Of a DNA stretch of 64,000 bases, positions 1 through 10,276 are shown piece by piece (the stretch's first letter is position 1; each line of letters starts with the position of its first letter). The stretch is from Bacteroidales bacterium (GTDB lineage: Bacteria; Bacteroidota; Bacteroidia; Bacteroidales; F082). Made by a program: the position numbers and the translations under genes. The notes beneath the pieces are model-generated. The model was not told where the DNA came from. It worked only from the letters and a program-made list of their open reading frames with translations, and did not search any database. Location of the stretch: positions 19,361-83,360 of the forward strand of contig JAFGYB010000057.1 of the NCBI GenBank assembly GCA_016936355.1. The letters are read 5' to 3'.

Positions 1-51
1 ACCTGAATAATCCTTCAAAAAACTGGATCTCAGAGGCATAAACAGGACGTT

Positions 52-657
52 CTATTCGGCAACAGATACAGGAGTAAGGGCATGAATCAAATACATGCGA
101 TTGTTGTTCAGGTCAAGACATTTATACCGGGTTCGGCGTTTTTCCAGTACTCTGAATTTTCGTTTTTCCTGTACCAGAAAAACTGTTCCTATCTCCAGTT
201 CTTCCAATAAGATTTCAGAATGAACCTCATCATATTTTTTTAATACACGGGCCAGTTTCAGGTCCACCTGTCCGGATGCCTTGATGTTCTTCATGTGGTT
301 TTTCATGGCCTTTTCCACATCATCAGGGAAGTTTCCTTTTCCGAAAAAGGGTTCCATCAAACCGCGGAAATTATTTTTCCATTCCTCCCCGTGCGGTTGC
401 TTCATGTTTCCGTATTTTTCATAAGTGATCAGATGCGCCACTTCGTGAATAAAGGTCAGGAAAAAAGCATAGGGATTCAAATTGTGGTTCACCGAAATCC
501 GATGATAGGGCAGTTTTCCGGGGGGACGGTAATCACCCAGTTTGGTACGACGTTCCCTGCTGATGCGCAAATGAATTCCTTTCTCCCTGATGAGCTGCAT
601 CGCAGGTTCCACCAATGAATCGGGCAGATATTTCGACAAAATTTTACTGTCTTCCAT
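52..657 (-). CDS. SprT-like zinc metalloprotease domain protein
   Basis: 201 aa ORF with HExxH-type motif FIHEVAHLITYEKYG followed by HGEEWK, typical of SprT-like proteins. Confidence 0.85.
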   Translation of the reverse strand: MEDSKILSKYLPDSLVEPAMQLIREKGIHLRISRERRTKLGDYRPPGKLPYHRISVNHNLNPYAFFLTFIHEVAHLITYEKYGNMKQPHGEEWKNNFRGLMEPFFGKGNFPDDVEKAMKNHMKNIKASGQVDLKLARVLKKYDEVHSEILLEELEIGTVFLVQEKRKFRVLEKRRTRYKCLDLNNNRMYLIHALTPVSVAE

Positions 658-671
658 TGTTACAACAGACC

Positions 672-1346
672 TTATTTGTTCCTGGACTGCAGGACGATCT
701 GAGCATAGCCCAGGTCACCGGCTCGGGTAATCTTAATGTTGTCCTCATTGCCTTCCACAATTCGCATCTGTGTCCCCGTACTTTCCAACACAGAAGCATC
801 GTCGGTAAACTGTTCGCGATAGATTTGCATATACGCTTTCTTGATCAGTTGCGACTGAAAAACCTGGGGTGTTTGAACCACGCGGTACTGTGTACGGTCC
901 ACAGGCAAACTCAAGGCTTTTTCCACTTTCCGGATCGGGTCTTTCAATGGGATCACCGGAATGGCATTGCCATGAATCTTGGCTGTACGGAAGCAATTCA
1001 TAATGGTGTGTTCATCCACCAACGGACGCACTGCATCATGGATAAGCACCATGGTTTTTTCGGGAACCCGGGCCAGTGCATTTTTCACCGAATGAAACCG
1101 GGTCGGCCCTCCTTCTACCAGCTCATGGGGGACGTTAAAATCGAACTCAAAACACAAGTGCTTCCAGCGACCAATCTCCAACTCGGGAAGCACCAGCAGA
1201 AATTTAGCTTTTCCGTAAAACATCGAAAAAGCGTCAAAAGTATGCATGACAACCGGTTTCCTGTCTATCAAATGAAACGACTTAGGTTCTTCGTTTTCCT
1301 TCCTCAATCCCTGACTATCAGCCACTATTACAATGTATACCTCCAC
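672..1346 (-). CDS. ispD: 2-C-methyl-D-erythritol 4-phosphate cytidylyltransferase (divergent N-terminal loop)
   Basis: PKSF, VLIHDAVRPLV, QTPQVF, TDDASVLE, VEGNEDNIKITRAGDL match IspD motifs; the N-terminal glycine-rich loop is atypical. Confidence 0.85.
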   Translation of the reverse strand: MEVYIVIVADSQGLRKENEEPKSFHLIDRKPVVMHTFDAFSMFYGKAKFLLVLPELEIGRWKHLCFEFDFNVPHELVEGGPTRFHSVKNALARVPEKTMVLIHDAVRPLVDEHTIMNCFRTAKIHGNAIPVIPLKDPIRKVEKALSLPVDRTQYRVVQTPQVFQSQLIKKAYMQIYREQFTDDASVLESTGTQMRIVEGNEDNIKITRAGDLGYAQIVLQSRNK

Positions 1347-1427
1347 ACTTTCTGATTTTCTACAATATTAAATGAAATTTTTTCTCCTGTGGACGGAACC
1401 CGGAGGAAATCCCCAAAACTTACAAAC

Positions 1428-1460
1428 AAAAAAAGATTGCCTTAAAAGACAATCTTTTTT
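1428..1460 (-). terminator. Rho-independent terminator downstream of queA
   Basis: AAAAGATTG / CAATCTTTT stem with T-run on the minus strand, just past the queA stop. Confidence 0.65.
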
Positions 1461-1480
1461 CCTGAGTTTTTAATTTATCT

Positions 1481-2530
1481 TTACAAAATCAGCATAGCAT
1501 CGCCGTACGTAAAGAAGTTGTATTTTTCTTTCACAGCCGTTTCGTACACCTCTCTGGCAAAATCGTATCCAATATAGGCATACACCATCATCAGCATGGG
1601 GGAATAAGGCAAATGAAAGTTGGTAATCAACGCATTGGCCGTTTTAAATTCATAGGGTGGGAAAATGAATTTATTGGTCCAGCCTGAATAGGGTTTGATC
1701 TTTCCGGTAATGGATACAGCTGTTTCCAGTGCCTTCAGACTGGTCGTTCCCACAGCCACTACTTTGTGTTTATCGTCCCATGCACGGTTGACCAGATTGG
1801 CACTTTTGGGCAAAATGAACATCTCCTCCGAATCCATTTTATGCTTGGTCAGGTCTTCCACTTCGATGGTTCTGAAATTCCCCAAACCTGTGTGCAAGGT
1901 GATTTCCGCAAAATTCACACCCAGAATCTCAAGCCTTTTCATCATTTCACGAGAAAAATGCAGTCCGGCAGTTGGTGCGGCTACAGCTCCTTCGTGTTTG
2001 GCATAAATCGTCTGAAAACGTTCTTCATCTTCCGGCTCAACCTGCCGTCCATGAATTTTCGGCAACGGGGTTTCACCCATTTCCTGTAGTGTTTTCTTGA
2101 ATTCTTCATAAGGCCCGTCAAACAGAAAACGCAGGGTACGACCCCGTGAAGTGGTATTGTCAATTACTTCTGCAACCAGGGTTTCATCCTCTCCGAAATA
2201 CAGCTTATTTCCGATCCTGATCTTTCGGGCCGGATCCACCAAAACATCCCACAACCGACTGTTTTTGTCCAGTTCGCGCAACAGAAATACTTCAATTTTA
2301 GCCCCCGTTTTTTCCTTTTCACCGTACAAACGGGCCGGAAAAACCTTCGTATTGTTGATCACAAAAACATCACCATCGTCAAAATAATCCAAAATATCCC
2401 GAAACTCTTTGTGTTCGATGGTCTGATTGGCACGGTTAACAACCATCATACGCCCGGCATCTCGCTCCTCAGGAGGATATTTTGCAATTAATTCTTTGGG
2501 AAGGTTAAAATTGAATTGAGATAATTTCAT
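1481..2530 (-). CDS. queA: S-adenosylmethionine:tRNA ribosyltransferase-isomerase
   Basis: [31 protein letters not shown]...[13 protein letters not shown]...LHTGLGTF-like motif; full-length QueA. Confidence 0.95.
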   Translation of the reverse strand: MKLSQFNFNLPKELIAKYPPEERDAGRMMVVNRANQTIEHKEFRDILDYFDDGDVFVINNTKVFPARLYGEKEKTGAKIEVFLLRELDKNSRLWDVLVDPARKIRIGNKLYFGEDETLVAEVIDNTTSRGRTLRFLFDGPYEEFKKTLQEMGETPLPKIHGRQVEPEDEERFQTIYAKHEGAVAAPTAGLHFSREMMKRLEILGVNFAEITLHTGLGNFRTIEVEDLTKHKMDSEEMFILPKSANLVNRAWDDKHKVVAVGTTSLKALETAVSITGKIKPYSGWTNKFIFPPYEFKTANALITNFHLPYSPMLMMVYAYIGYDFAREVYETAVKEKYNFFTYGDAMLIL

Positions 2531-2647
2531 GGTTTACAGAAATTTATTTTTGAATGTGTTCGCTTTTCTCTTTACTGAAAAAGCTTGCAAAGGTACGGAT
2601 TTTTATGCTGTTTGTCAAGTTTTTATGTGTGGAGATACATCAGCCCA

Positions 2648-3367
2648 TTAGTTCAAACCGGATTCTTCTGTGTTTCCTGTTTCCAGCATGATTTGCTTTT
2701 TGAAGTCCTCCAGAGACCAGGCATCCGATAGTTTGTAATCTCCGATCTGTGTCCTTTTCAGCGCTTTCAGATGAGCTCCATTGTTCAGTTGTTCTCCGAA
2801 ATCACGCACCAGCGATCGGATATACGTACCCTTGCTGCACTGAACATAAAAGGCAACTTCGGGAGCATCAAACGATAAAATATCAAAAGAATGAATCCGG
2901 ACTTTTCGTGGTTTTAATTCCACTTCCTTGTCTTTGCGCACCAGGTTGTAGGCGCGTTCTCCCTTAATTTTTATGGCTGAGTACAGGGGCGGTATCTGAT
3001 CAATCTCACCCACAAATTTCGATGCCGTTTCCTTCATTTGTGGCAACTCAATTCCTGAAATATCAAATGTTTTATCGACTTCCGTTTCACTGTCAAAGGA
3101 AGGGGTCGTTGCCCCCAGTTGCAGCACGCCTTCATAGACCTTGTCCATTCCCTGATAAGCATCAATTTCTTTGGTCTTTTTCCCTGTACAAAGGATCAAC
3201 AAACCGGTAGCCATGGGGTCCAGAGTTCCGGCATGACCTACTTTCAGTTTTTTGATGCCGTACATTCTGCGGATAAAAACCCGGACAAAATTCACCACAT
3301 CAAAAGAGGTCCACTCCAATGGTTTATCAATCAGTAATACTTCTCCTTCCTGGAAATGAAAAGGCAT
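2648..3367 (-). CDS. truB: tRNA pseudouridine(55) synthase
   Basis: KPLEWTSFDVVN...KVGHAGTLDPMATGLLILCTGKKTK, YSAIKIKGERAYNLVRKD. Confidence 0.95.
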   Translation of the reverse strand: MPFHFQEGEVLLIDKPLEWTSFDVVNFVRVFIRRMYGIKKLKVGHAGTLDPMATGLLILCTGKKTKEIDAYQGMDKVYEGVLQLGATTPSFDSETEVDKTFDISGIELPQMKETASKFVGEIDQIPPLYSAIKIKGERAYNLVRKDKEVELKPRKVRIHSFDILSFDAPEVAFYVQCSKGTYIRSLVRDFGEQLNNGAHLKALKRTQIGDYKLSDAWSLEDFKKQIMLETGNTEESGLN

Positions 3368-4146
3368 CAGGATATCGTTAAGTTAACACCCAAAAAATAC
3401 AAAGCAAGGATAATAACCCCTACAATAATCCGGTAATATCCAAACATTTTGAATCCGTGACGGGTCAGATAGTTAATAAAGGATTTAATGGCAAACAAAG
3501 CCACGATAAAGGCCACCACATTGCCAAAGACCAATAGTCCAATGTCGTCGGTACTGATGGCTTTGTAGTTTTTCATCAGCTCGTATCCGGAGGCTGCAAA
3601 CATGGTGGGAACCGCCAGGAAAAAGGAAAACTCGGCAGCAGTTTTTCGTGTCAGCTTTTGGGTCATCCCACCAATAATAGTGGCCGCCGAACGGGAAACG
3701 CCCGGTACCATGGCGATGACCTGAAAAAACCCAATCGTCAGTGCCTTTTTATAAGTCACTTCCTGGTTTTTGCTGGGATTCTGGAACCATTTGTCCACAA
3801 AGACCAGGACAATTCCCCCCAGAATCAACATAACGGCAACCACATACACACTCTGAAGCAACTCTTCGATGTATTTGTTGAGCAACAGTCCGAAAAAAGC
3901 AGCGGGCAGAAAAGCCACAAACAATTTAAAGTAAAAATTCCAGGTCTGAAAAAAGCGCTTCCAGTACAAAACCACCACCGATAAAATAGCGCCAAACTGA
4001 ATATTAACAATAAAAGCCTGATGAAATGGGGTGTTTTTCATGCCCATGATTCCTTCGGTCAGGATCATGTGTCCCGTGGAAGAAACCGGCAAAAATTCGG
4101 TAAGTCCTTCCACGATGGAAAGAATCAGTGCGTGTAACCAGGTCAT
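3367..4146 (-). CDS. uppP: Undecaprenyl-diphosphate phosphatase (BacA/UppP)
   Basis: [20 protein letters not shown] and [14 protein letters not shown] motifs, multi-TM. Confidence 0.95.
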   Translation of the reverse strand: MTWLHALILSIVEGLTEFLPVSSTGHMILTEGIMGMKNTPFHQAFIVNIQFGAILSVVVLYWKRFFQTWNFYFKLFVAFLPAAFFGLLLNKYIEELLQSVYVVAVMLILGGIVLVFVDKWFQNPSKNQEVTYKKALTIGFFQVIAMVPGVSRSAATIIGGMTQKLTRKTAAEFSFFLAVPTMFAASGYELMKNYKAISTDDIGLLVFGNVVAFIVALFAIKSFINYLTRHGFKMFGYYRIIVGVIILALYFLGVNLTIS

Positions 4147-4155
4147 AAAGAATTG

Positions 4156-4425
4156 TTATTTGTTTTCTTTAGGTAATTTCATGATGGCATAAATCTCCAG
4201 GCCATAACCGGCCAACACCAGGATGGGGGCCAAGGTTAAACGTTGAAAATCGAAGATGGAGGGACTGAATTTTACAATATCGTCCGACCCTCCGCCAATC
4301 ATCAGCAAATAACCCAGAGTCAGGAGACCCAGGCCAATGAACATGTAAATGTAATTTTCACGACGAAACACCCAGTTTATTTCTGATGGTTTAGCGGGTT
4401 TATGCTGTTGTTTTTGATTTGCCAT
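4156..4425 (-). CDS. DUF3098-like small membrane protein
   Basis: 89 aa, two TM segments, FRRENYIYMFIGLGLLTLGYLLMIGGGSDD; adjacent to uppP/truB/queA. Confidence 0.75.
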   Translation of the reverse strand: MANQKQQHKPAKPSEINWVFRRENYIYMFIGLGLLTLGYLLMIGGGSDDIVKFSPSIFDFQRLTLAPILVLAGYGLEIYAIMKLPKENK

Positions 4426-4689
4426 GTTTTAATTTTTTGTCAAAAATAAATGAAATTTAATTAGAAACACCCATCGCCAAAAATGCAACAACAGACCGGA
4501 GCAAAACAAGTAAGAAATACAAACCTCATACAATCTGCACTTTAAGCCTTGCTGTATTCAATCAGGCAGGAAATTGTTCAGATAGCGACTTTTCTAAAAT
4601 TTCTTAAAAGTTCACAAAATATTTCGTAGGTTTGAATCAACAGATTAACTGAATATTGAACCGAATCATTACAAACCGAAATTCCCTTA

Positions 4690-5724
4690 ATGAAAATATC
4701 AGGCATCTTCTCCCGCAACAAAGGTTCCAGAACTAAATCAAAAAACAACGAATCTGATCGACCCGTCACCTGTTCAAACTGCGGAACACATTACTCGGGC
4801 AACTTCTGTCCCCATTGCGGTCAGTCCAGTAAGGATTTCAACCGTCCCTTCCGAATCCTGATCTATGATTTTATGGGATCGATGTTCGCCTTTGATGCCC
4901 GGTTTTTCAAAACCATGAAAGCTGTCATTGCTGCGCCCGGTCGGTTTTCAGCCAATTACATTGAAGGAAAGCGCATGTCGTATATGCCCCCTTTACAATT
5001 TTATGTATTTATCAGTTTTGTTTTCTTTCTGCTGCTGAACATTAAAACCGGTTCCTTTATTTCTGAAGCCACCAACAAACTCTCCGAAATACAAGCCGAT
5101 TCCACACTGGTAGATTCGGCAAAAACAGCACAACAAATCAAAGAGTTGACTTACACGCTAAAGAACGAACCCGATTCGCTTGAGAAAAAAATAACCAAAC
5201 ACCAAAAGAACAAGACCTCTGCCATCAACAGCATCAAACTCCTGCAAAAAACACTCATCAAACAATCCAAGAATCCCAACAATACTCCCTACAAGAAAAG
5301 GATACTCCAAAATGCCATCCGGCTGATGGATTACCCGGAAATGTTTGTCTCCAAAACGCTGCGCTACCTTTCCTGGTCCATGTTCTTACTGATGCCCGTT
5401 TTTGCCTTCTGGTTGTGGGCCTTTTTCCACAAAACAAGAAAATTTTTTCTGGGTCACCTGATTTTTTCACTGGAATCCCTTTCGGCCACTTTCCTCATTT
5501 TTTCCGTTATGCTGGCCGTGAAGCTGATCTTCCCCCACAAAACCATAGCCCCTGAAAACTACCTTTTCTGGCTCGTCCCACTGTATATCTGGCTGGGACT
5601 GAAAAAATTCTACCATCGTTCTGCCTGGAATACCACCTACAAATTCATCCTGCTTTCTTTCATCTATTTCTTCACAACAATGATTACTGCCTCCGTTGTA
5701 TTTATCCTTTCCATCTACATTTAG
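4690..5724 (+). CDS. DUF3667-like zinc-ribbon membrane protein
   Basis: CSNCGTHYSGNFCPHCGQ zinc ribbon followed by FRILIYDFMGSMFAFDARFFKT and C-terminal TM helices. Confidence 0.75.
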   Translation: MKISGIFSRNKGSRTKSKNNESDRPVTCSNCGTHYSGNFCPHCGQSSKDFNRPFRILIYDFMGSMFAFDARFFKTMKAVIAAPGRFSANYIEGKRMSYMPPLQFYVFISFVFFLLLNIKTGSFISEATNKLSEIQADSTLVDSAKTAQQIKELTYTLKNEPDSLEKKITKHQKNKTSAINSIKLLQKTLIKQSKNPNNTPYKKRILQNAIRLMDYPEMFVSKTLRYLSWSMFLLMPVFAFWLWAFFHKTRKFFLGHLIFSLESLSATFLIFSVMLAVKLIFPHKTIAPENYLFWLVPLYIWLGLKKFYHRSAWNTTYKFILLSFIYFFTTMITASVVFILSIYI

Positions 5725-5792
5725 ATGAAGTATTGATAAGCCTTCCATCGCTTCTTTTTTAGAAGCCCTCTTTTATTTTTTTAGACAAAAGG

Positions 5793-5821
5793 TTGACTGT
5801 ATCAAATATTTTATAATTTTG
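5793..5821 (+). promoter_or_regulatory. Bacteroidetes-type promoter upstream of TetR/efflux operon
   Basis: TTG (5793-5795), 18-nt gap, then TAATTTTG (TAnnTTTG) at 5814-5821. Confidence 0.5.
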
Positions 5822-5830
5822 TCCACACAT

Positions 5831-5848
5831 TTAAACCAAATGGTTAAA
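5831..5848. promoter_or_regulatory. Candidate TetR operator (imperfect palindrome TTAAACCAAATGGTTAAA)
   Basis: Near-perfect inverted repeat between the promoter -7 element and the TetR start codon. Confidence 0.45.
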
Positions 5849-5852
5849 CTTA

Positions 5853-6482
5853 ATGGATAATACCGAAAGTACTTCCAACACAGAACAACAAATCCTTGAG
5901 GCGGCGCAGGAAGTCTTTATCGAGAAAGGAAAAGACGGAGCCCGCATGCAGGAGATAGCCGACCGGGCAGGAATCAATAAGGCATTGCTGCATTATTACT
6001 TCCGCTCGAAGGATAAACTCTTCCTAACCATTTTTAAAACGATCATTCATAAACTACTGAAACAGGTGGATCAATACATGGATACCGATGATATTTTTGA
6101 GTTTATCGAAAAAGTAGTCCATTCCTATATTGCCGTATTGAGCAAAAACCATTATTTGCCCAGTTTTATCCTGAACGAGATCAACCGAAACCACGAAGGA
6201 ATTTTGCAAATCATTAAAACTTCGGACCTAGACAAATCCAAGCTGGAAAAGATGGTCGAGAAAAACATCGCCGAAGGAAAAATCATTCCCATTTCCCTGG
6301 AACAACTCATTGTTGACATACTGGCCCTGTGTATTTTCCCCATTGCCGCCAAACCAATCATTTTGGGTTATTTATTTCAGGGGGACAAAAAAGCACATGC
6401 CGAATTTATGGATCAACGCGCCGAACACATCATTCATCTGATGAAACTGGCATTGACTCCCCAAAACAATTTCCAATCATGA
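5853..6482 (+). CDS. TetR/AcrR family transcriptional regulator
   Basis: N-terminal HTH: ILEAAQEVFIEKGKDGARMQEIADRAGINKALLHYYFRSKDKLF. Confidence 0.93.
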   Translation: MDNTESTSNTEQQILEAAQEVFIEKGKDGARMQEIADRAGINKALLHYYFRSKDKLFLTIFKTIIHKLLKQVDQYMDTDDIFEFIEKVVHSYIAVLSKNHYLPSFILNEINRNHEGILQIIKTSDLDKSKLEKMVEKNIAEGKIIPISLEQLIVDILALCIFPIAAKPIILGYLFQGDKKAHAEFMDQRAEHIIHLMKLALTPQNNFQS

Positions 6483-7762
6483 AACACATGAAAAAACAAA
6501 TACTGCTGTTTGGATTACTGATTTGGATGCTCCCGCTCGGAGCTCAAAACCTGCGGCCTGTCAGCCTGAATGAATGCCTGCAAAAAGCAGTGGAGAACTA
6601 TCCCGACAGGAAACAACTGGCAAACAACCAGAAAGAGTTTGAACTCAACACCCAAAATCTGGATGCCAATTACCTGCCTTCACTCAACCTGAACGGACAG
6701 GCTTCATACCAGTCGGAGGTGACCCACATCAGCCTTTCGTTGCCCGGTGTTTCTATTCCGTCGGTCAGCAAGGATCAGTATAAAATCAATCTCAACCTGG
6801 AGCAACTGATCTGGGATGGCGGAGCCACCAAGGCACAAAAACAACTGGCCCAAAGCAATTACAAAATTGCCGATCAGCAGGTTCAGGTTTCACTCTACCA
6901 ACTGAAAAACAGTGTATCTGTCTCCTATTTTCAGGTACTCTTTCTGAAGGAAAACCTGAAGGCTCTGTATGTGATGCGCGACGATCTGAAAGCCCGCATC
7001 AAGGACGCGCGAACCGCAGTCGACAACGGGGCCCTGCTTCTGTCCGATTTGCAGACGTTGCAGGTGAGCGAAAAACAGGCCGAACAACTCATCACAGAAA
7101 AAGAAGCCGACATCAACGCCACGCTGGCAGCCCTTTCCGAACTGACCGGAATCAAACTTGCTTCAGCAAAACAAATCACAGCCCCCGACCTGTCACTAAA
7201 TAGTAATTTCCCTTTCGATAATCAGCGGCCCGAATACAAACTGCTGGAAGCCAGACAAAACAAAATTGAAGCCATGACCAAACTCACTTCGGTTCAGCGC
7301 CGACCCATATTGAAACTTTTCGGGCAGGCAGGATACGGCCGTCCGGGATACAACATGCTGAACGACAAATTCAGCGACTATTACATTGGCGGCGTCCAGC
7401 TGTACTGGAAGATCTGGGACTGGAGCAAAACCAAACACGAAAAACAAATCCTGACCTTACAAAACAACAACCTGGAGGCCAGCAAAGAAACGTTCACCCG
7501 GAATCTGCAGGCCGAATACCGGCAACAACTCATTCAAATTGAAAAATTCAAAGAGCTGATTCAATCCGATAAAGAAATTGTAACGCTTCAGAATCAGGTC
7601 ATGAAAACTGCTGAAAACAAGTTCAAAAACGGCACACTGACCACCACTGATTATCTGATCGAATTAAACAAAAAAGTAAAAGCAGTGCTGAATCTGGAAG
7701 CCCACAAAACCCAGCTGCTTTTCAGTCAATACCAATACCTCATGGCCATGGGGTCCATTTAA
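6479..7762 (+). CDS. TolC family outer membrane efflux protein
   Basis: Start trimmed from the ORF track to ATG 6479 (ATGA overlap with tetR); signal peptide, coiled-coil rich, TolC-like repeats. Confidence 0.88.
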   Translation: MKHMKKQILLFGLLIWMLPLGAQNLRPVSLNECLQKAVENYPDRKQLANNQKEFELNTQNLDANYLPSLNLNGQASYQSEVTHISLSLPGVSIPSVSKDQYKINLNLEQLIWDGGATKAQKQLAQSNYKIADQQVQVSLYQLKNSVSVSYFQVLFLKENLKALYVMRDDLKARIKDARTAVDNGALLLSDLQTLQVSEKQAEQLITEKEADINATLAALSELTGIKLASAKQITAPDLSLNSNFPFDNQRPEYKLLEARQNKIEAMTKLTSVQRRPILKLFGQAGYGRPGYNMLNDKFSDYYIGGVQLYWKIWDWSKTKHEKQILTLQNNNLEASKETFTRNLQAEYRQQLIQIEKFKELIQSDKEIVTLQNQVMKTAENKFKNGTLTTTDYLIELNKKVKAVLNLEAHKTQLLFSQYQYLMAMGSI

Positions 7763-7780
7763 ACCGAAACACACGAAAAC

Positions 7781-8677
7781 ATGAAAAAATATTTTTATCT
7801 GGCACTGATTTCACTGGTGGCTGTTTCCTGCAACAACGAACAGCCCAAAGCCGACGGATTCGGGAATTTCGACACCCACAATGCCGCCATTATTTCGGCA
7901 CAGACAGCGGGCAACATCCTGCAGTTTAGTGTGCAGGAAGGGATGCAACTCAGCAAAGGACAGGTGGTCGGACTAATTGATACCACCGACCTGCATCTGA
8001 AAAAAGAAGTACTCGTCAACCAGCGGACGGCCGTATCCAGTCAGCTCACCAACATCGGGGCCGCCATAGCCGTGCAGAAACAGCAACTGGAGATCAACCA
8101 GGTGAACCTGGAACGCACCCGGAAACTATACGAAGCCAAAGCAGCAACCCAGAAACAATGGGACGACATTTCAGGACTGGTGGCACTGAACAAGAAACAG
8201 ATCACAGCTACGGAAAGTCAGCGAACCCAGATTCTGGCACAGATCCAAACCATCGATGCACAAATTGCTGAAATTGAACATCAGATGGATAAATGTGTCA
8301 TCAAGAATCCCGTGGCCGGAACCGTACTGGTGAAATATGCCGAAACAGGCGAACTAGCTGCCCCGGGGAAACCATTGTATCAGATCGCCGACCTGAAATG
8401 GATGGAACTGAAAGCGTTCATCAGCGGCAGCCAGCTCGGGCTCATCAAACCCGGTCAAAAAGTAAAAGTATATTACGATAAAAATAAAACCATGGATGCT
8501 GATACAGAAGGCACGGTTTTATGGATATCTTCCACAGCAGAGTTTACACCGAAGACCATTCAAACCAAAGAGGAACGGGTAAACCTGGTGTATGCAGTTA
8601 AAATTCGAGTAAACAACGAAAACGGTGCGCTAAAGATCGGTATGCCGGGATCGTTTCGCTTCATAAACAGTCGTTAG
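7781..8677 (+). CDS. HlyD family membrane-fusion/periplasmic adaptor lipoprotein
   Basis: Lipobox VAVSCNN; biotinyl-lipoyl-like halves and VIKNPVAGTVLVKYAETGELAAPGKPLYQIADL. Confidence 0.88.
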   Translation: MKKYFYLALISLVAVSCNNEQPKADGFGNFDTHNAAIISAQTAGNILQFSVQEGMQLSKGQVVGLIDTTDLHLKKEVLVNQRTAVSSQLTNIGAAIAVQKQQLEINQVNLERTRKLYEAKAATQKQWDDISGLVALNKKQITATESQRTQILAQIQTIDAQIAEIEHQMDKCVIKNPVAGTVLVKYAETGELAAPGKPLYQIADLKWMELKAFISGSQLGLIKPGQKVKVYYDKNKTMDADTEGTVLWISSTAEFTPKTIQTKEERVNLVYAVKIRVNNENGALKIGMPGSFRFINSR

Positions 8678-8793
8678 TGCTTTCATGTTTGTTTTGAATC
8701 AAAAATTCTTTATTTTTATGCGGTTAATCTTTCACAAATACAAAAGACCTAACAACATTGAGTTTTTGATTATTCACTTAAAAATTTAAAAAC

Positions 8794-9258
8794 ATGAAAT
8801 TGACAAGTTTTGCAACTTTATTCGTCGCCTTAATGATCATGCCTTTGTTTTCACTGCAAGCACAGGATGTCAAAGCGAGTGATATTCTCGGCGTTTGGTT
8901 AACCCAGGACAAAGATTCCCATGTAGAAATTTACAAACAGGGGGATCGGTATTTTGGGAAAATCATTTGGTTGGAGACACCCATCGACAGTGTAACGGGA
9001 AAACCCAAAGTGGATGATGAAAATCCGGACCCGGCCTTGCAAAACCGCCCCATCATGGGACTGAATCTGTTGAAAAACTTTGTGTTTGACGACGATGAAT
9101 GGAATGATGGGAAAATTTATGATCCGAAATCAGGAAAAACCTATAGTTGCTATATAGAATTTCCGAATTCCAAGGACCTGAACCGCATCAAAATAAGGGG
9201 ATACATTGGCATCAGCTTATTGGGAAGGACCGTTTACTGGACGCGGGTACAGAAATAA
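8794..9258 (+). CDS. DUF2147-like secreted protein
   Basis: Signal peptide; ILGVWLTQDKDSHVEIYKQGDRYFGKIIWLE ... DGKIYDPKSGKTYSCYIE ... IRGYIGISLLGRTVYWTRV. Confidence 0.8.
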   Translation: MKLTSFATLFVALMIMPLFSLQAQDVKASDILGVWLTQDKDSHVEIYKQGDRYFGKIIWLETPIDSVTGKPKVDDENPDPALQNRPIMGLNLLKNFVFDDDEWNDGKIYDPKSGKTYSCYIEFPNSKDLNRIKIRGYIGISLLGRTVYWTRVQK

Positions 9259-9275
9259 ACACTCTGCGCTACGGT

Positions 9276-9297
9276 AACCGGCTTCCGGTTTTCTTTT
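9276..9297 (+). terminator. Putative terminator after DUF2147 gene
   Basis: AACCGG CTT CCGGTT hairpin followed by TTCTTTT. Confidence 0.5.
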
Positions 9298-9349
9298 CGT
9301 TGTTTACTGCACATTGATTCACGTCCGCTTAGCGGAGTAAAAAGACTGT

Positions 9350-10276
9350 ATGTCACTGGCAGTAAAAATAAAGAACGTATCGAAAAGCTATCCGAACGCG
9401 GAAGCTCTGAAAAGTATCACTCTGGACATCGGACCCAACGAACTGTTTGGCTTCATTGGTCCCGATGGTGCCGGAAAAACAACCCTCTTCCGGATCCTCA
9501 CCAGCCTCATCCTTCCCGACAAGGGAACAGGAAGCATTGGAAATTTTGATATTGTAAAGGACTACCGAAAAATCCGAAAGGAAGTGGGCTATATGCCCGG
9601 CCGGTTTTCGCTTTATGGTGACCTGACCGTGGAAGAAAATCTGCAGTTTTACGCCCGTCTGTTTAACACTTCCATTAAGGAAAATTACGACCTCATCGAG
9701 GATGTATACAAACAGATTGAGCCGTTTAAAAAACGCAGGGCTGCCGATCTGTCGGGAGGGATGAAACAAAAACTGGCCCTCTCCTGCGCCCTCATCCACA
9801 AACCGCAACTCATCATCCTCGACGAACCCACCACAGGCGTGGACGCCATTTCCAGGAAAGAATTCTGGGCTTTATTGAAATCCATGCAACAGAAAGGCAT
9901 CACCATTCTGGTATCCACACCGTATATGGACGAAGCCGCCTTGTGCGACCGGGTGGCCCTGATGCAGGAAGGAAATATTCTGACCATCGATCGGCCCGGC
10001 CAGATTGTTCAGGACTTTTCAGGAAAAATTCTGGGCATCAAAACCAACCAGATGCATGCATTACTGAACGATCTGCTGCAAATGGAGCAACCGGAACGGG
10101 TCTATCGTTTTGGGGCTTTTGTCCACCTGGTTACCCACGACAACCCCGACGCATGTGCAAAGAAAGTAAGGAGTCATCTGGAAGCAAAAGGACATCAAAA
10201 TATAATGATACAGGAGCAACCGGCTTCCATCGAGGACTGCTTCCTGGCCTTAATGCACAAACCCGAAACACCATGA
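9350..10276 (+). CDS. ABC transporter ATP-binding protein (drug-efflux ABC-2 type)
   Basis: Walker A GPDGAGKTT, signature LSGGMKQKLAL, Walker B LIILDEPTTGVD. Confidence 0.93.
   Translation: MSLAVKIKNVSKSYPNAEALKSITLDIGPNELFGFIGPDGAGKTTLFRILTSLILPDKGTGSIGNFDIVKDYRKIRKEVGYMPGRFSLYGDLTVEENLQFYARLFNTSIKENYDLIEDVYKQIEPFKKRRAADLSGGMKQKLALSCALIHKPQLIILDEPTTGVDAISRKEFWALLKSMQQKGITILVSTPYMDEAALCDRVALMQEGNILTIDRPGQIVQDFSGKILGIKTNQMHALLNDLLQMEQPERVYRFGAFVHLVTHDNPDACAKKVRSHLEAKGHQNIMIQEQPASIEDCFLALMHKPETP

Noticed and set aside
9943-10272. N-terminal extension of the second ABC ATPase ORF
   Set aside because: Out-of-frame read-through of the upstream ABC gene; ATG at 10273 with the ATGA overlap is a better start
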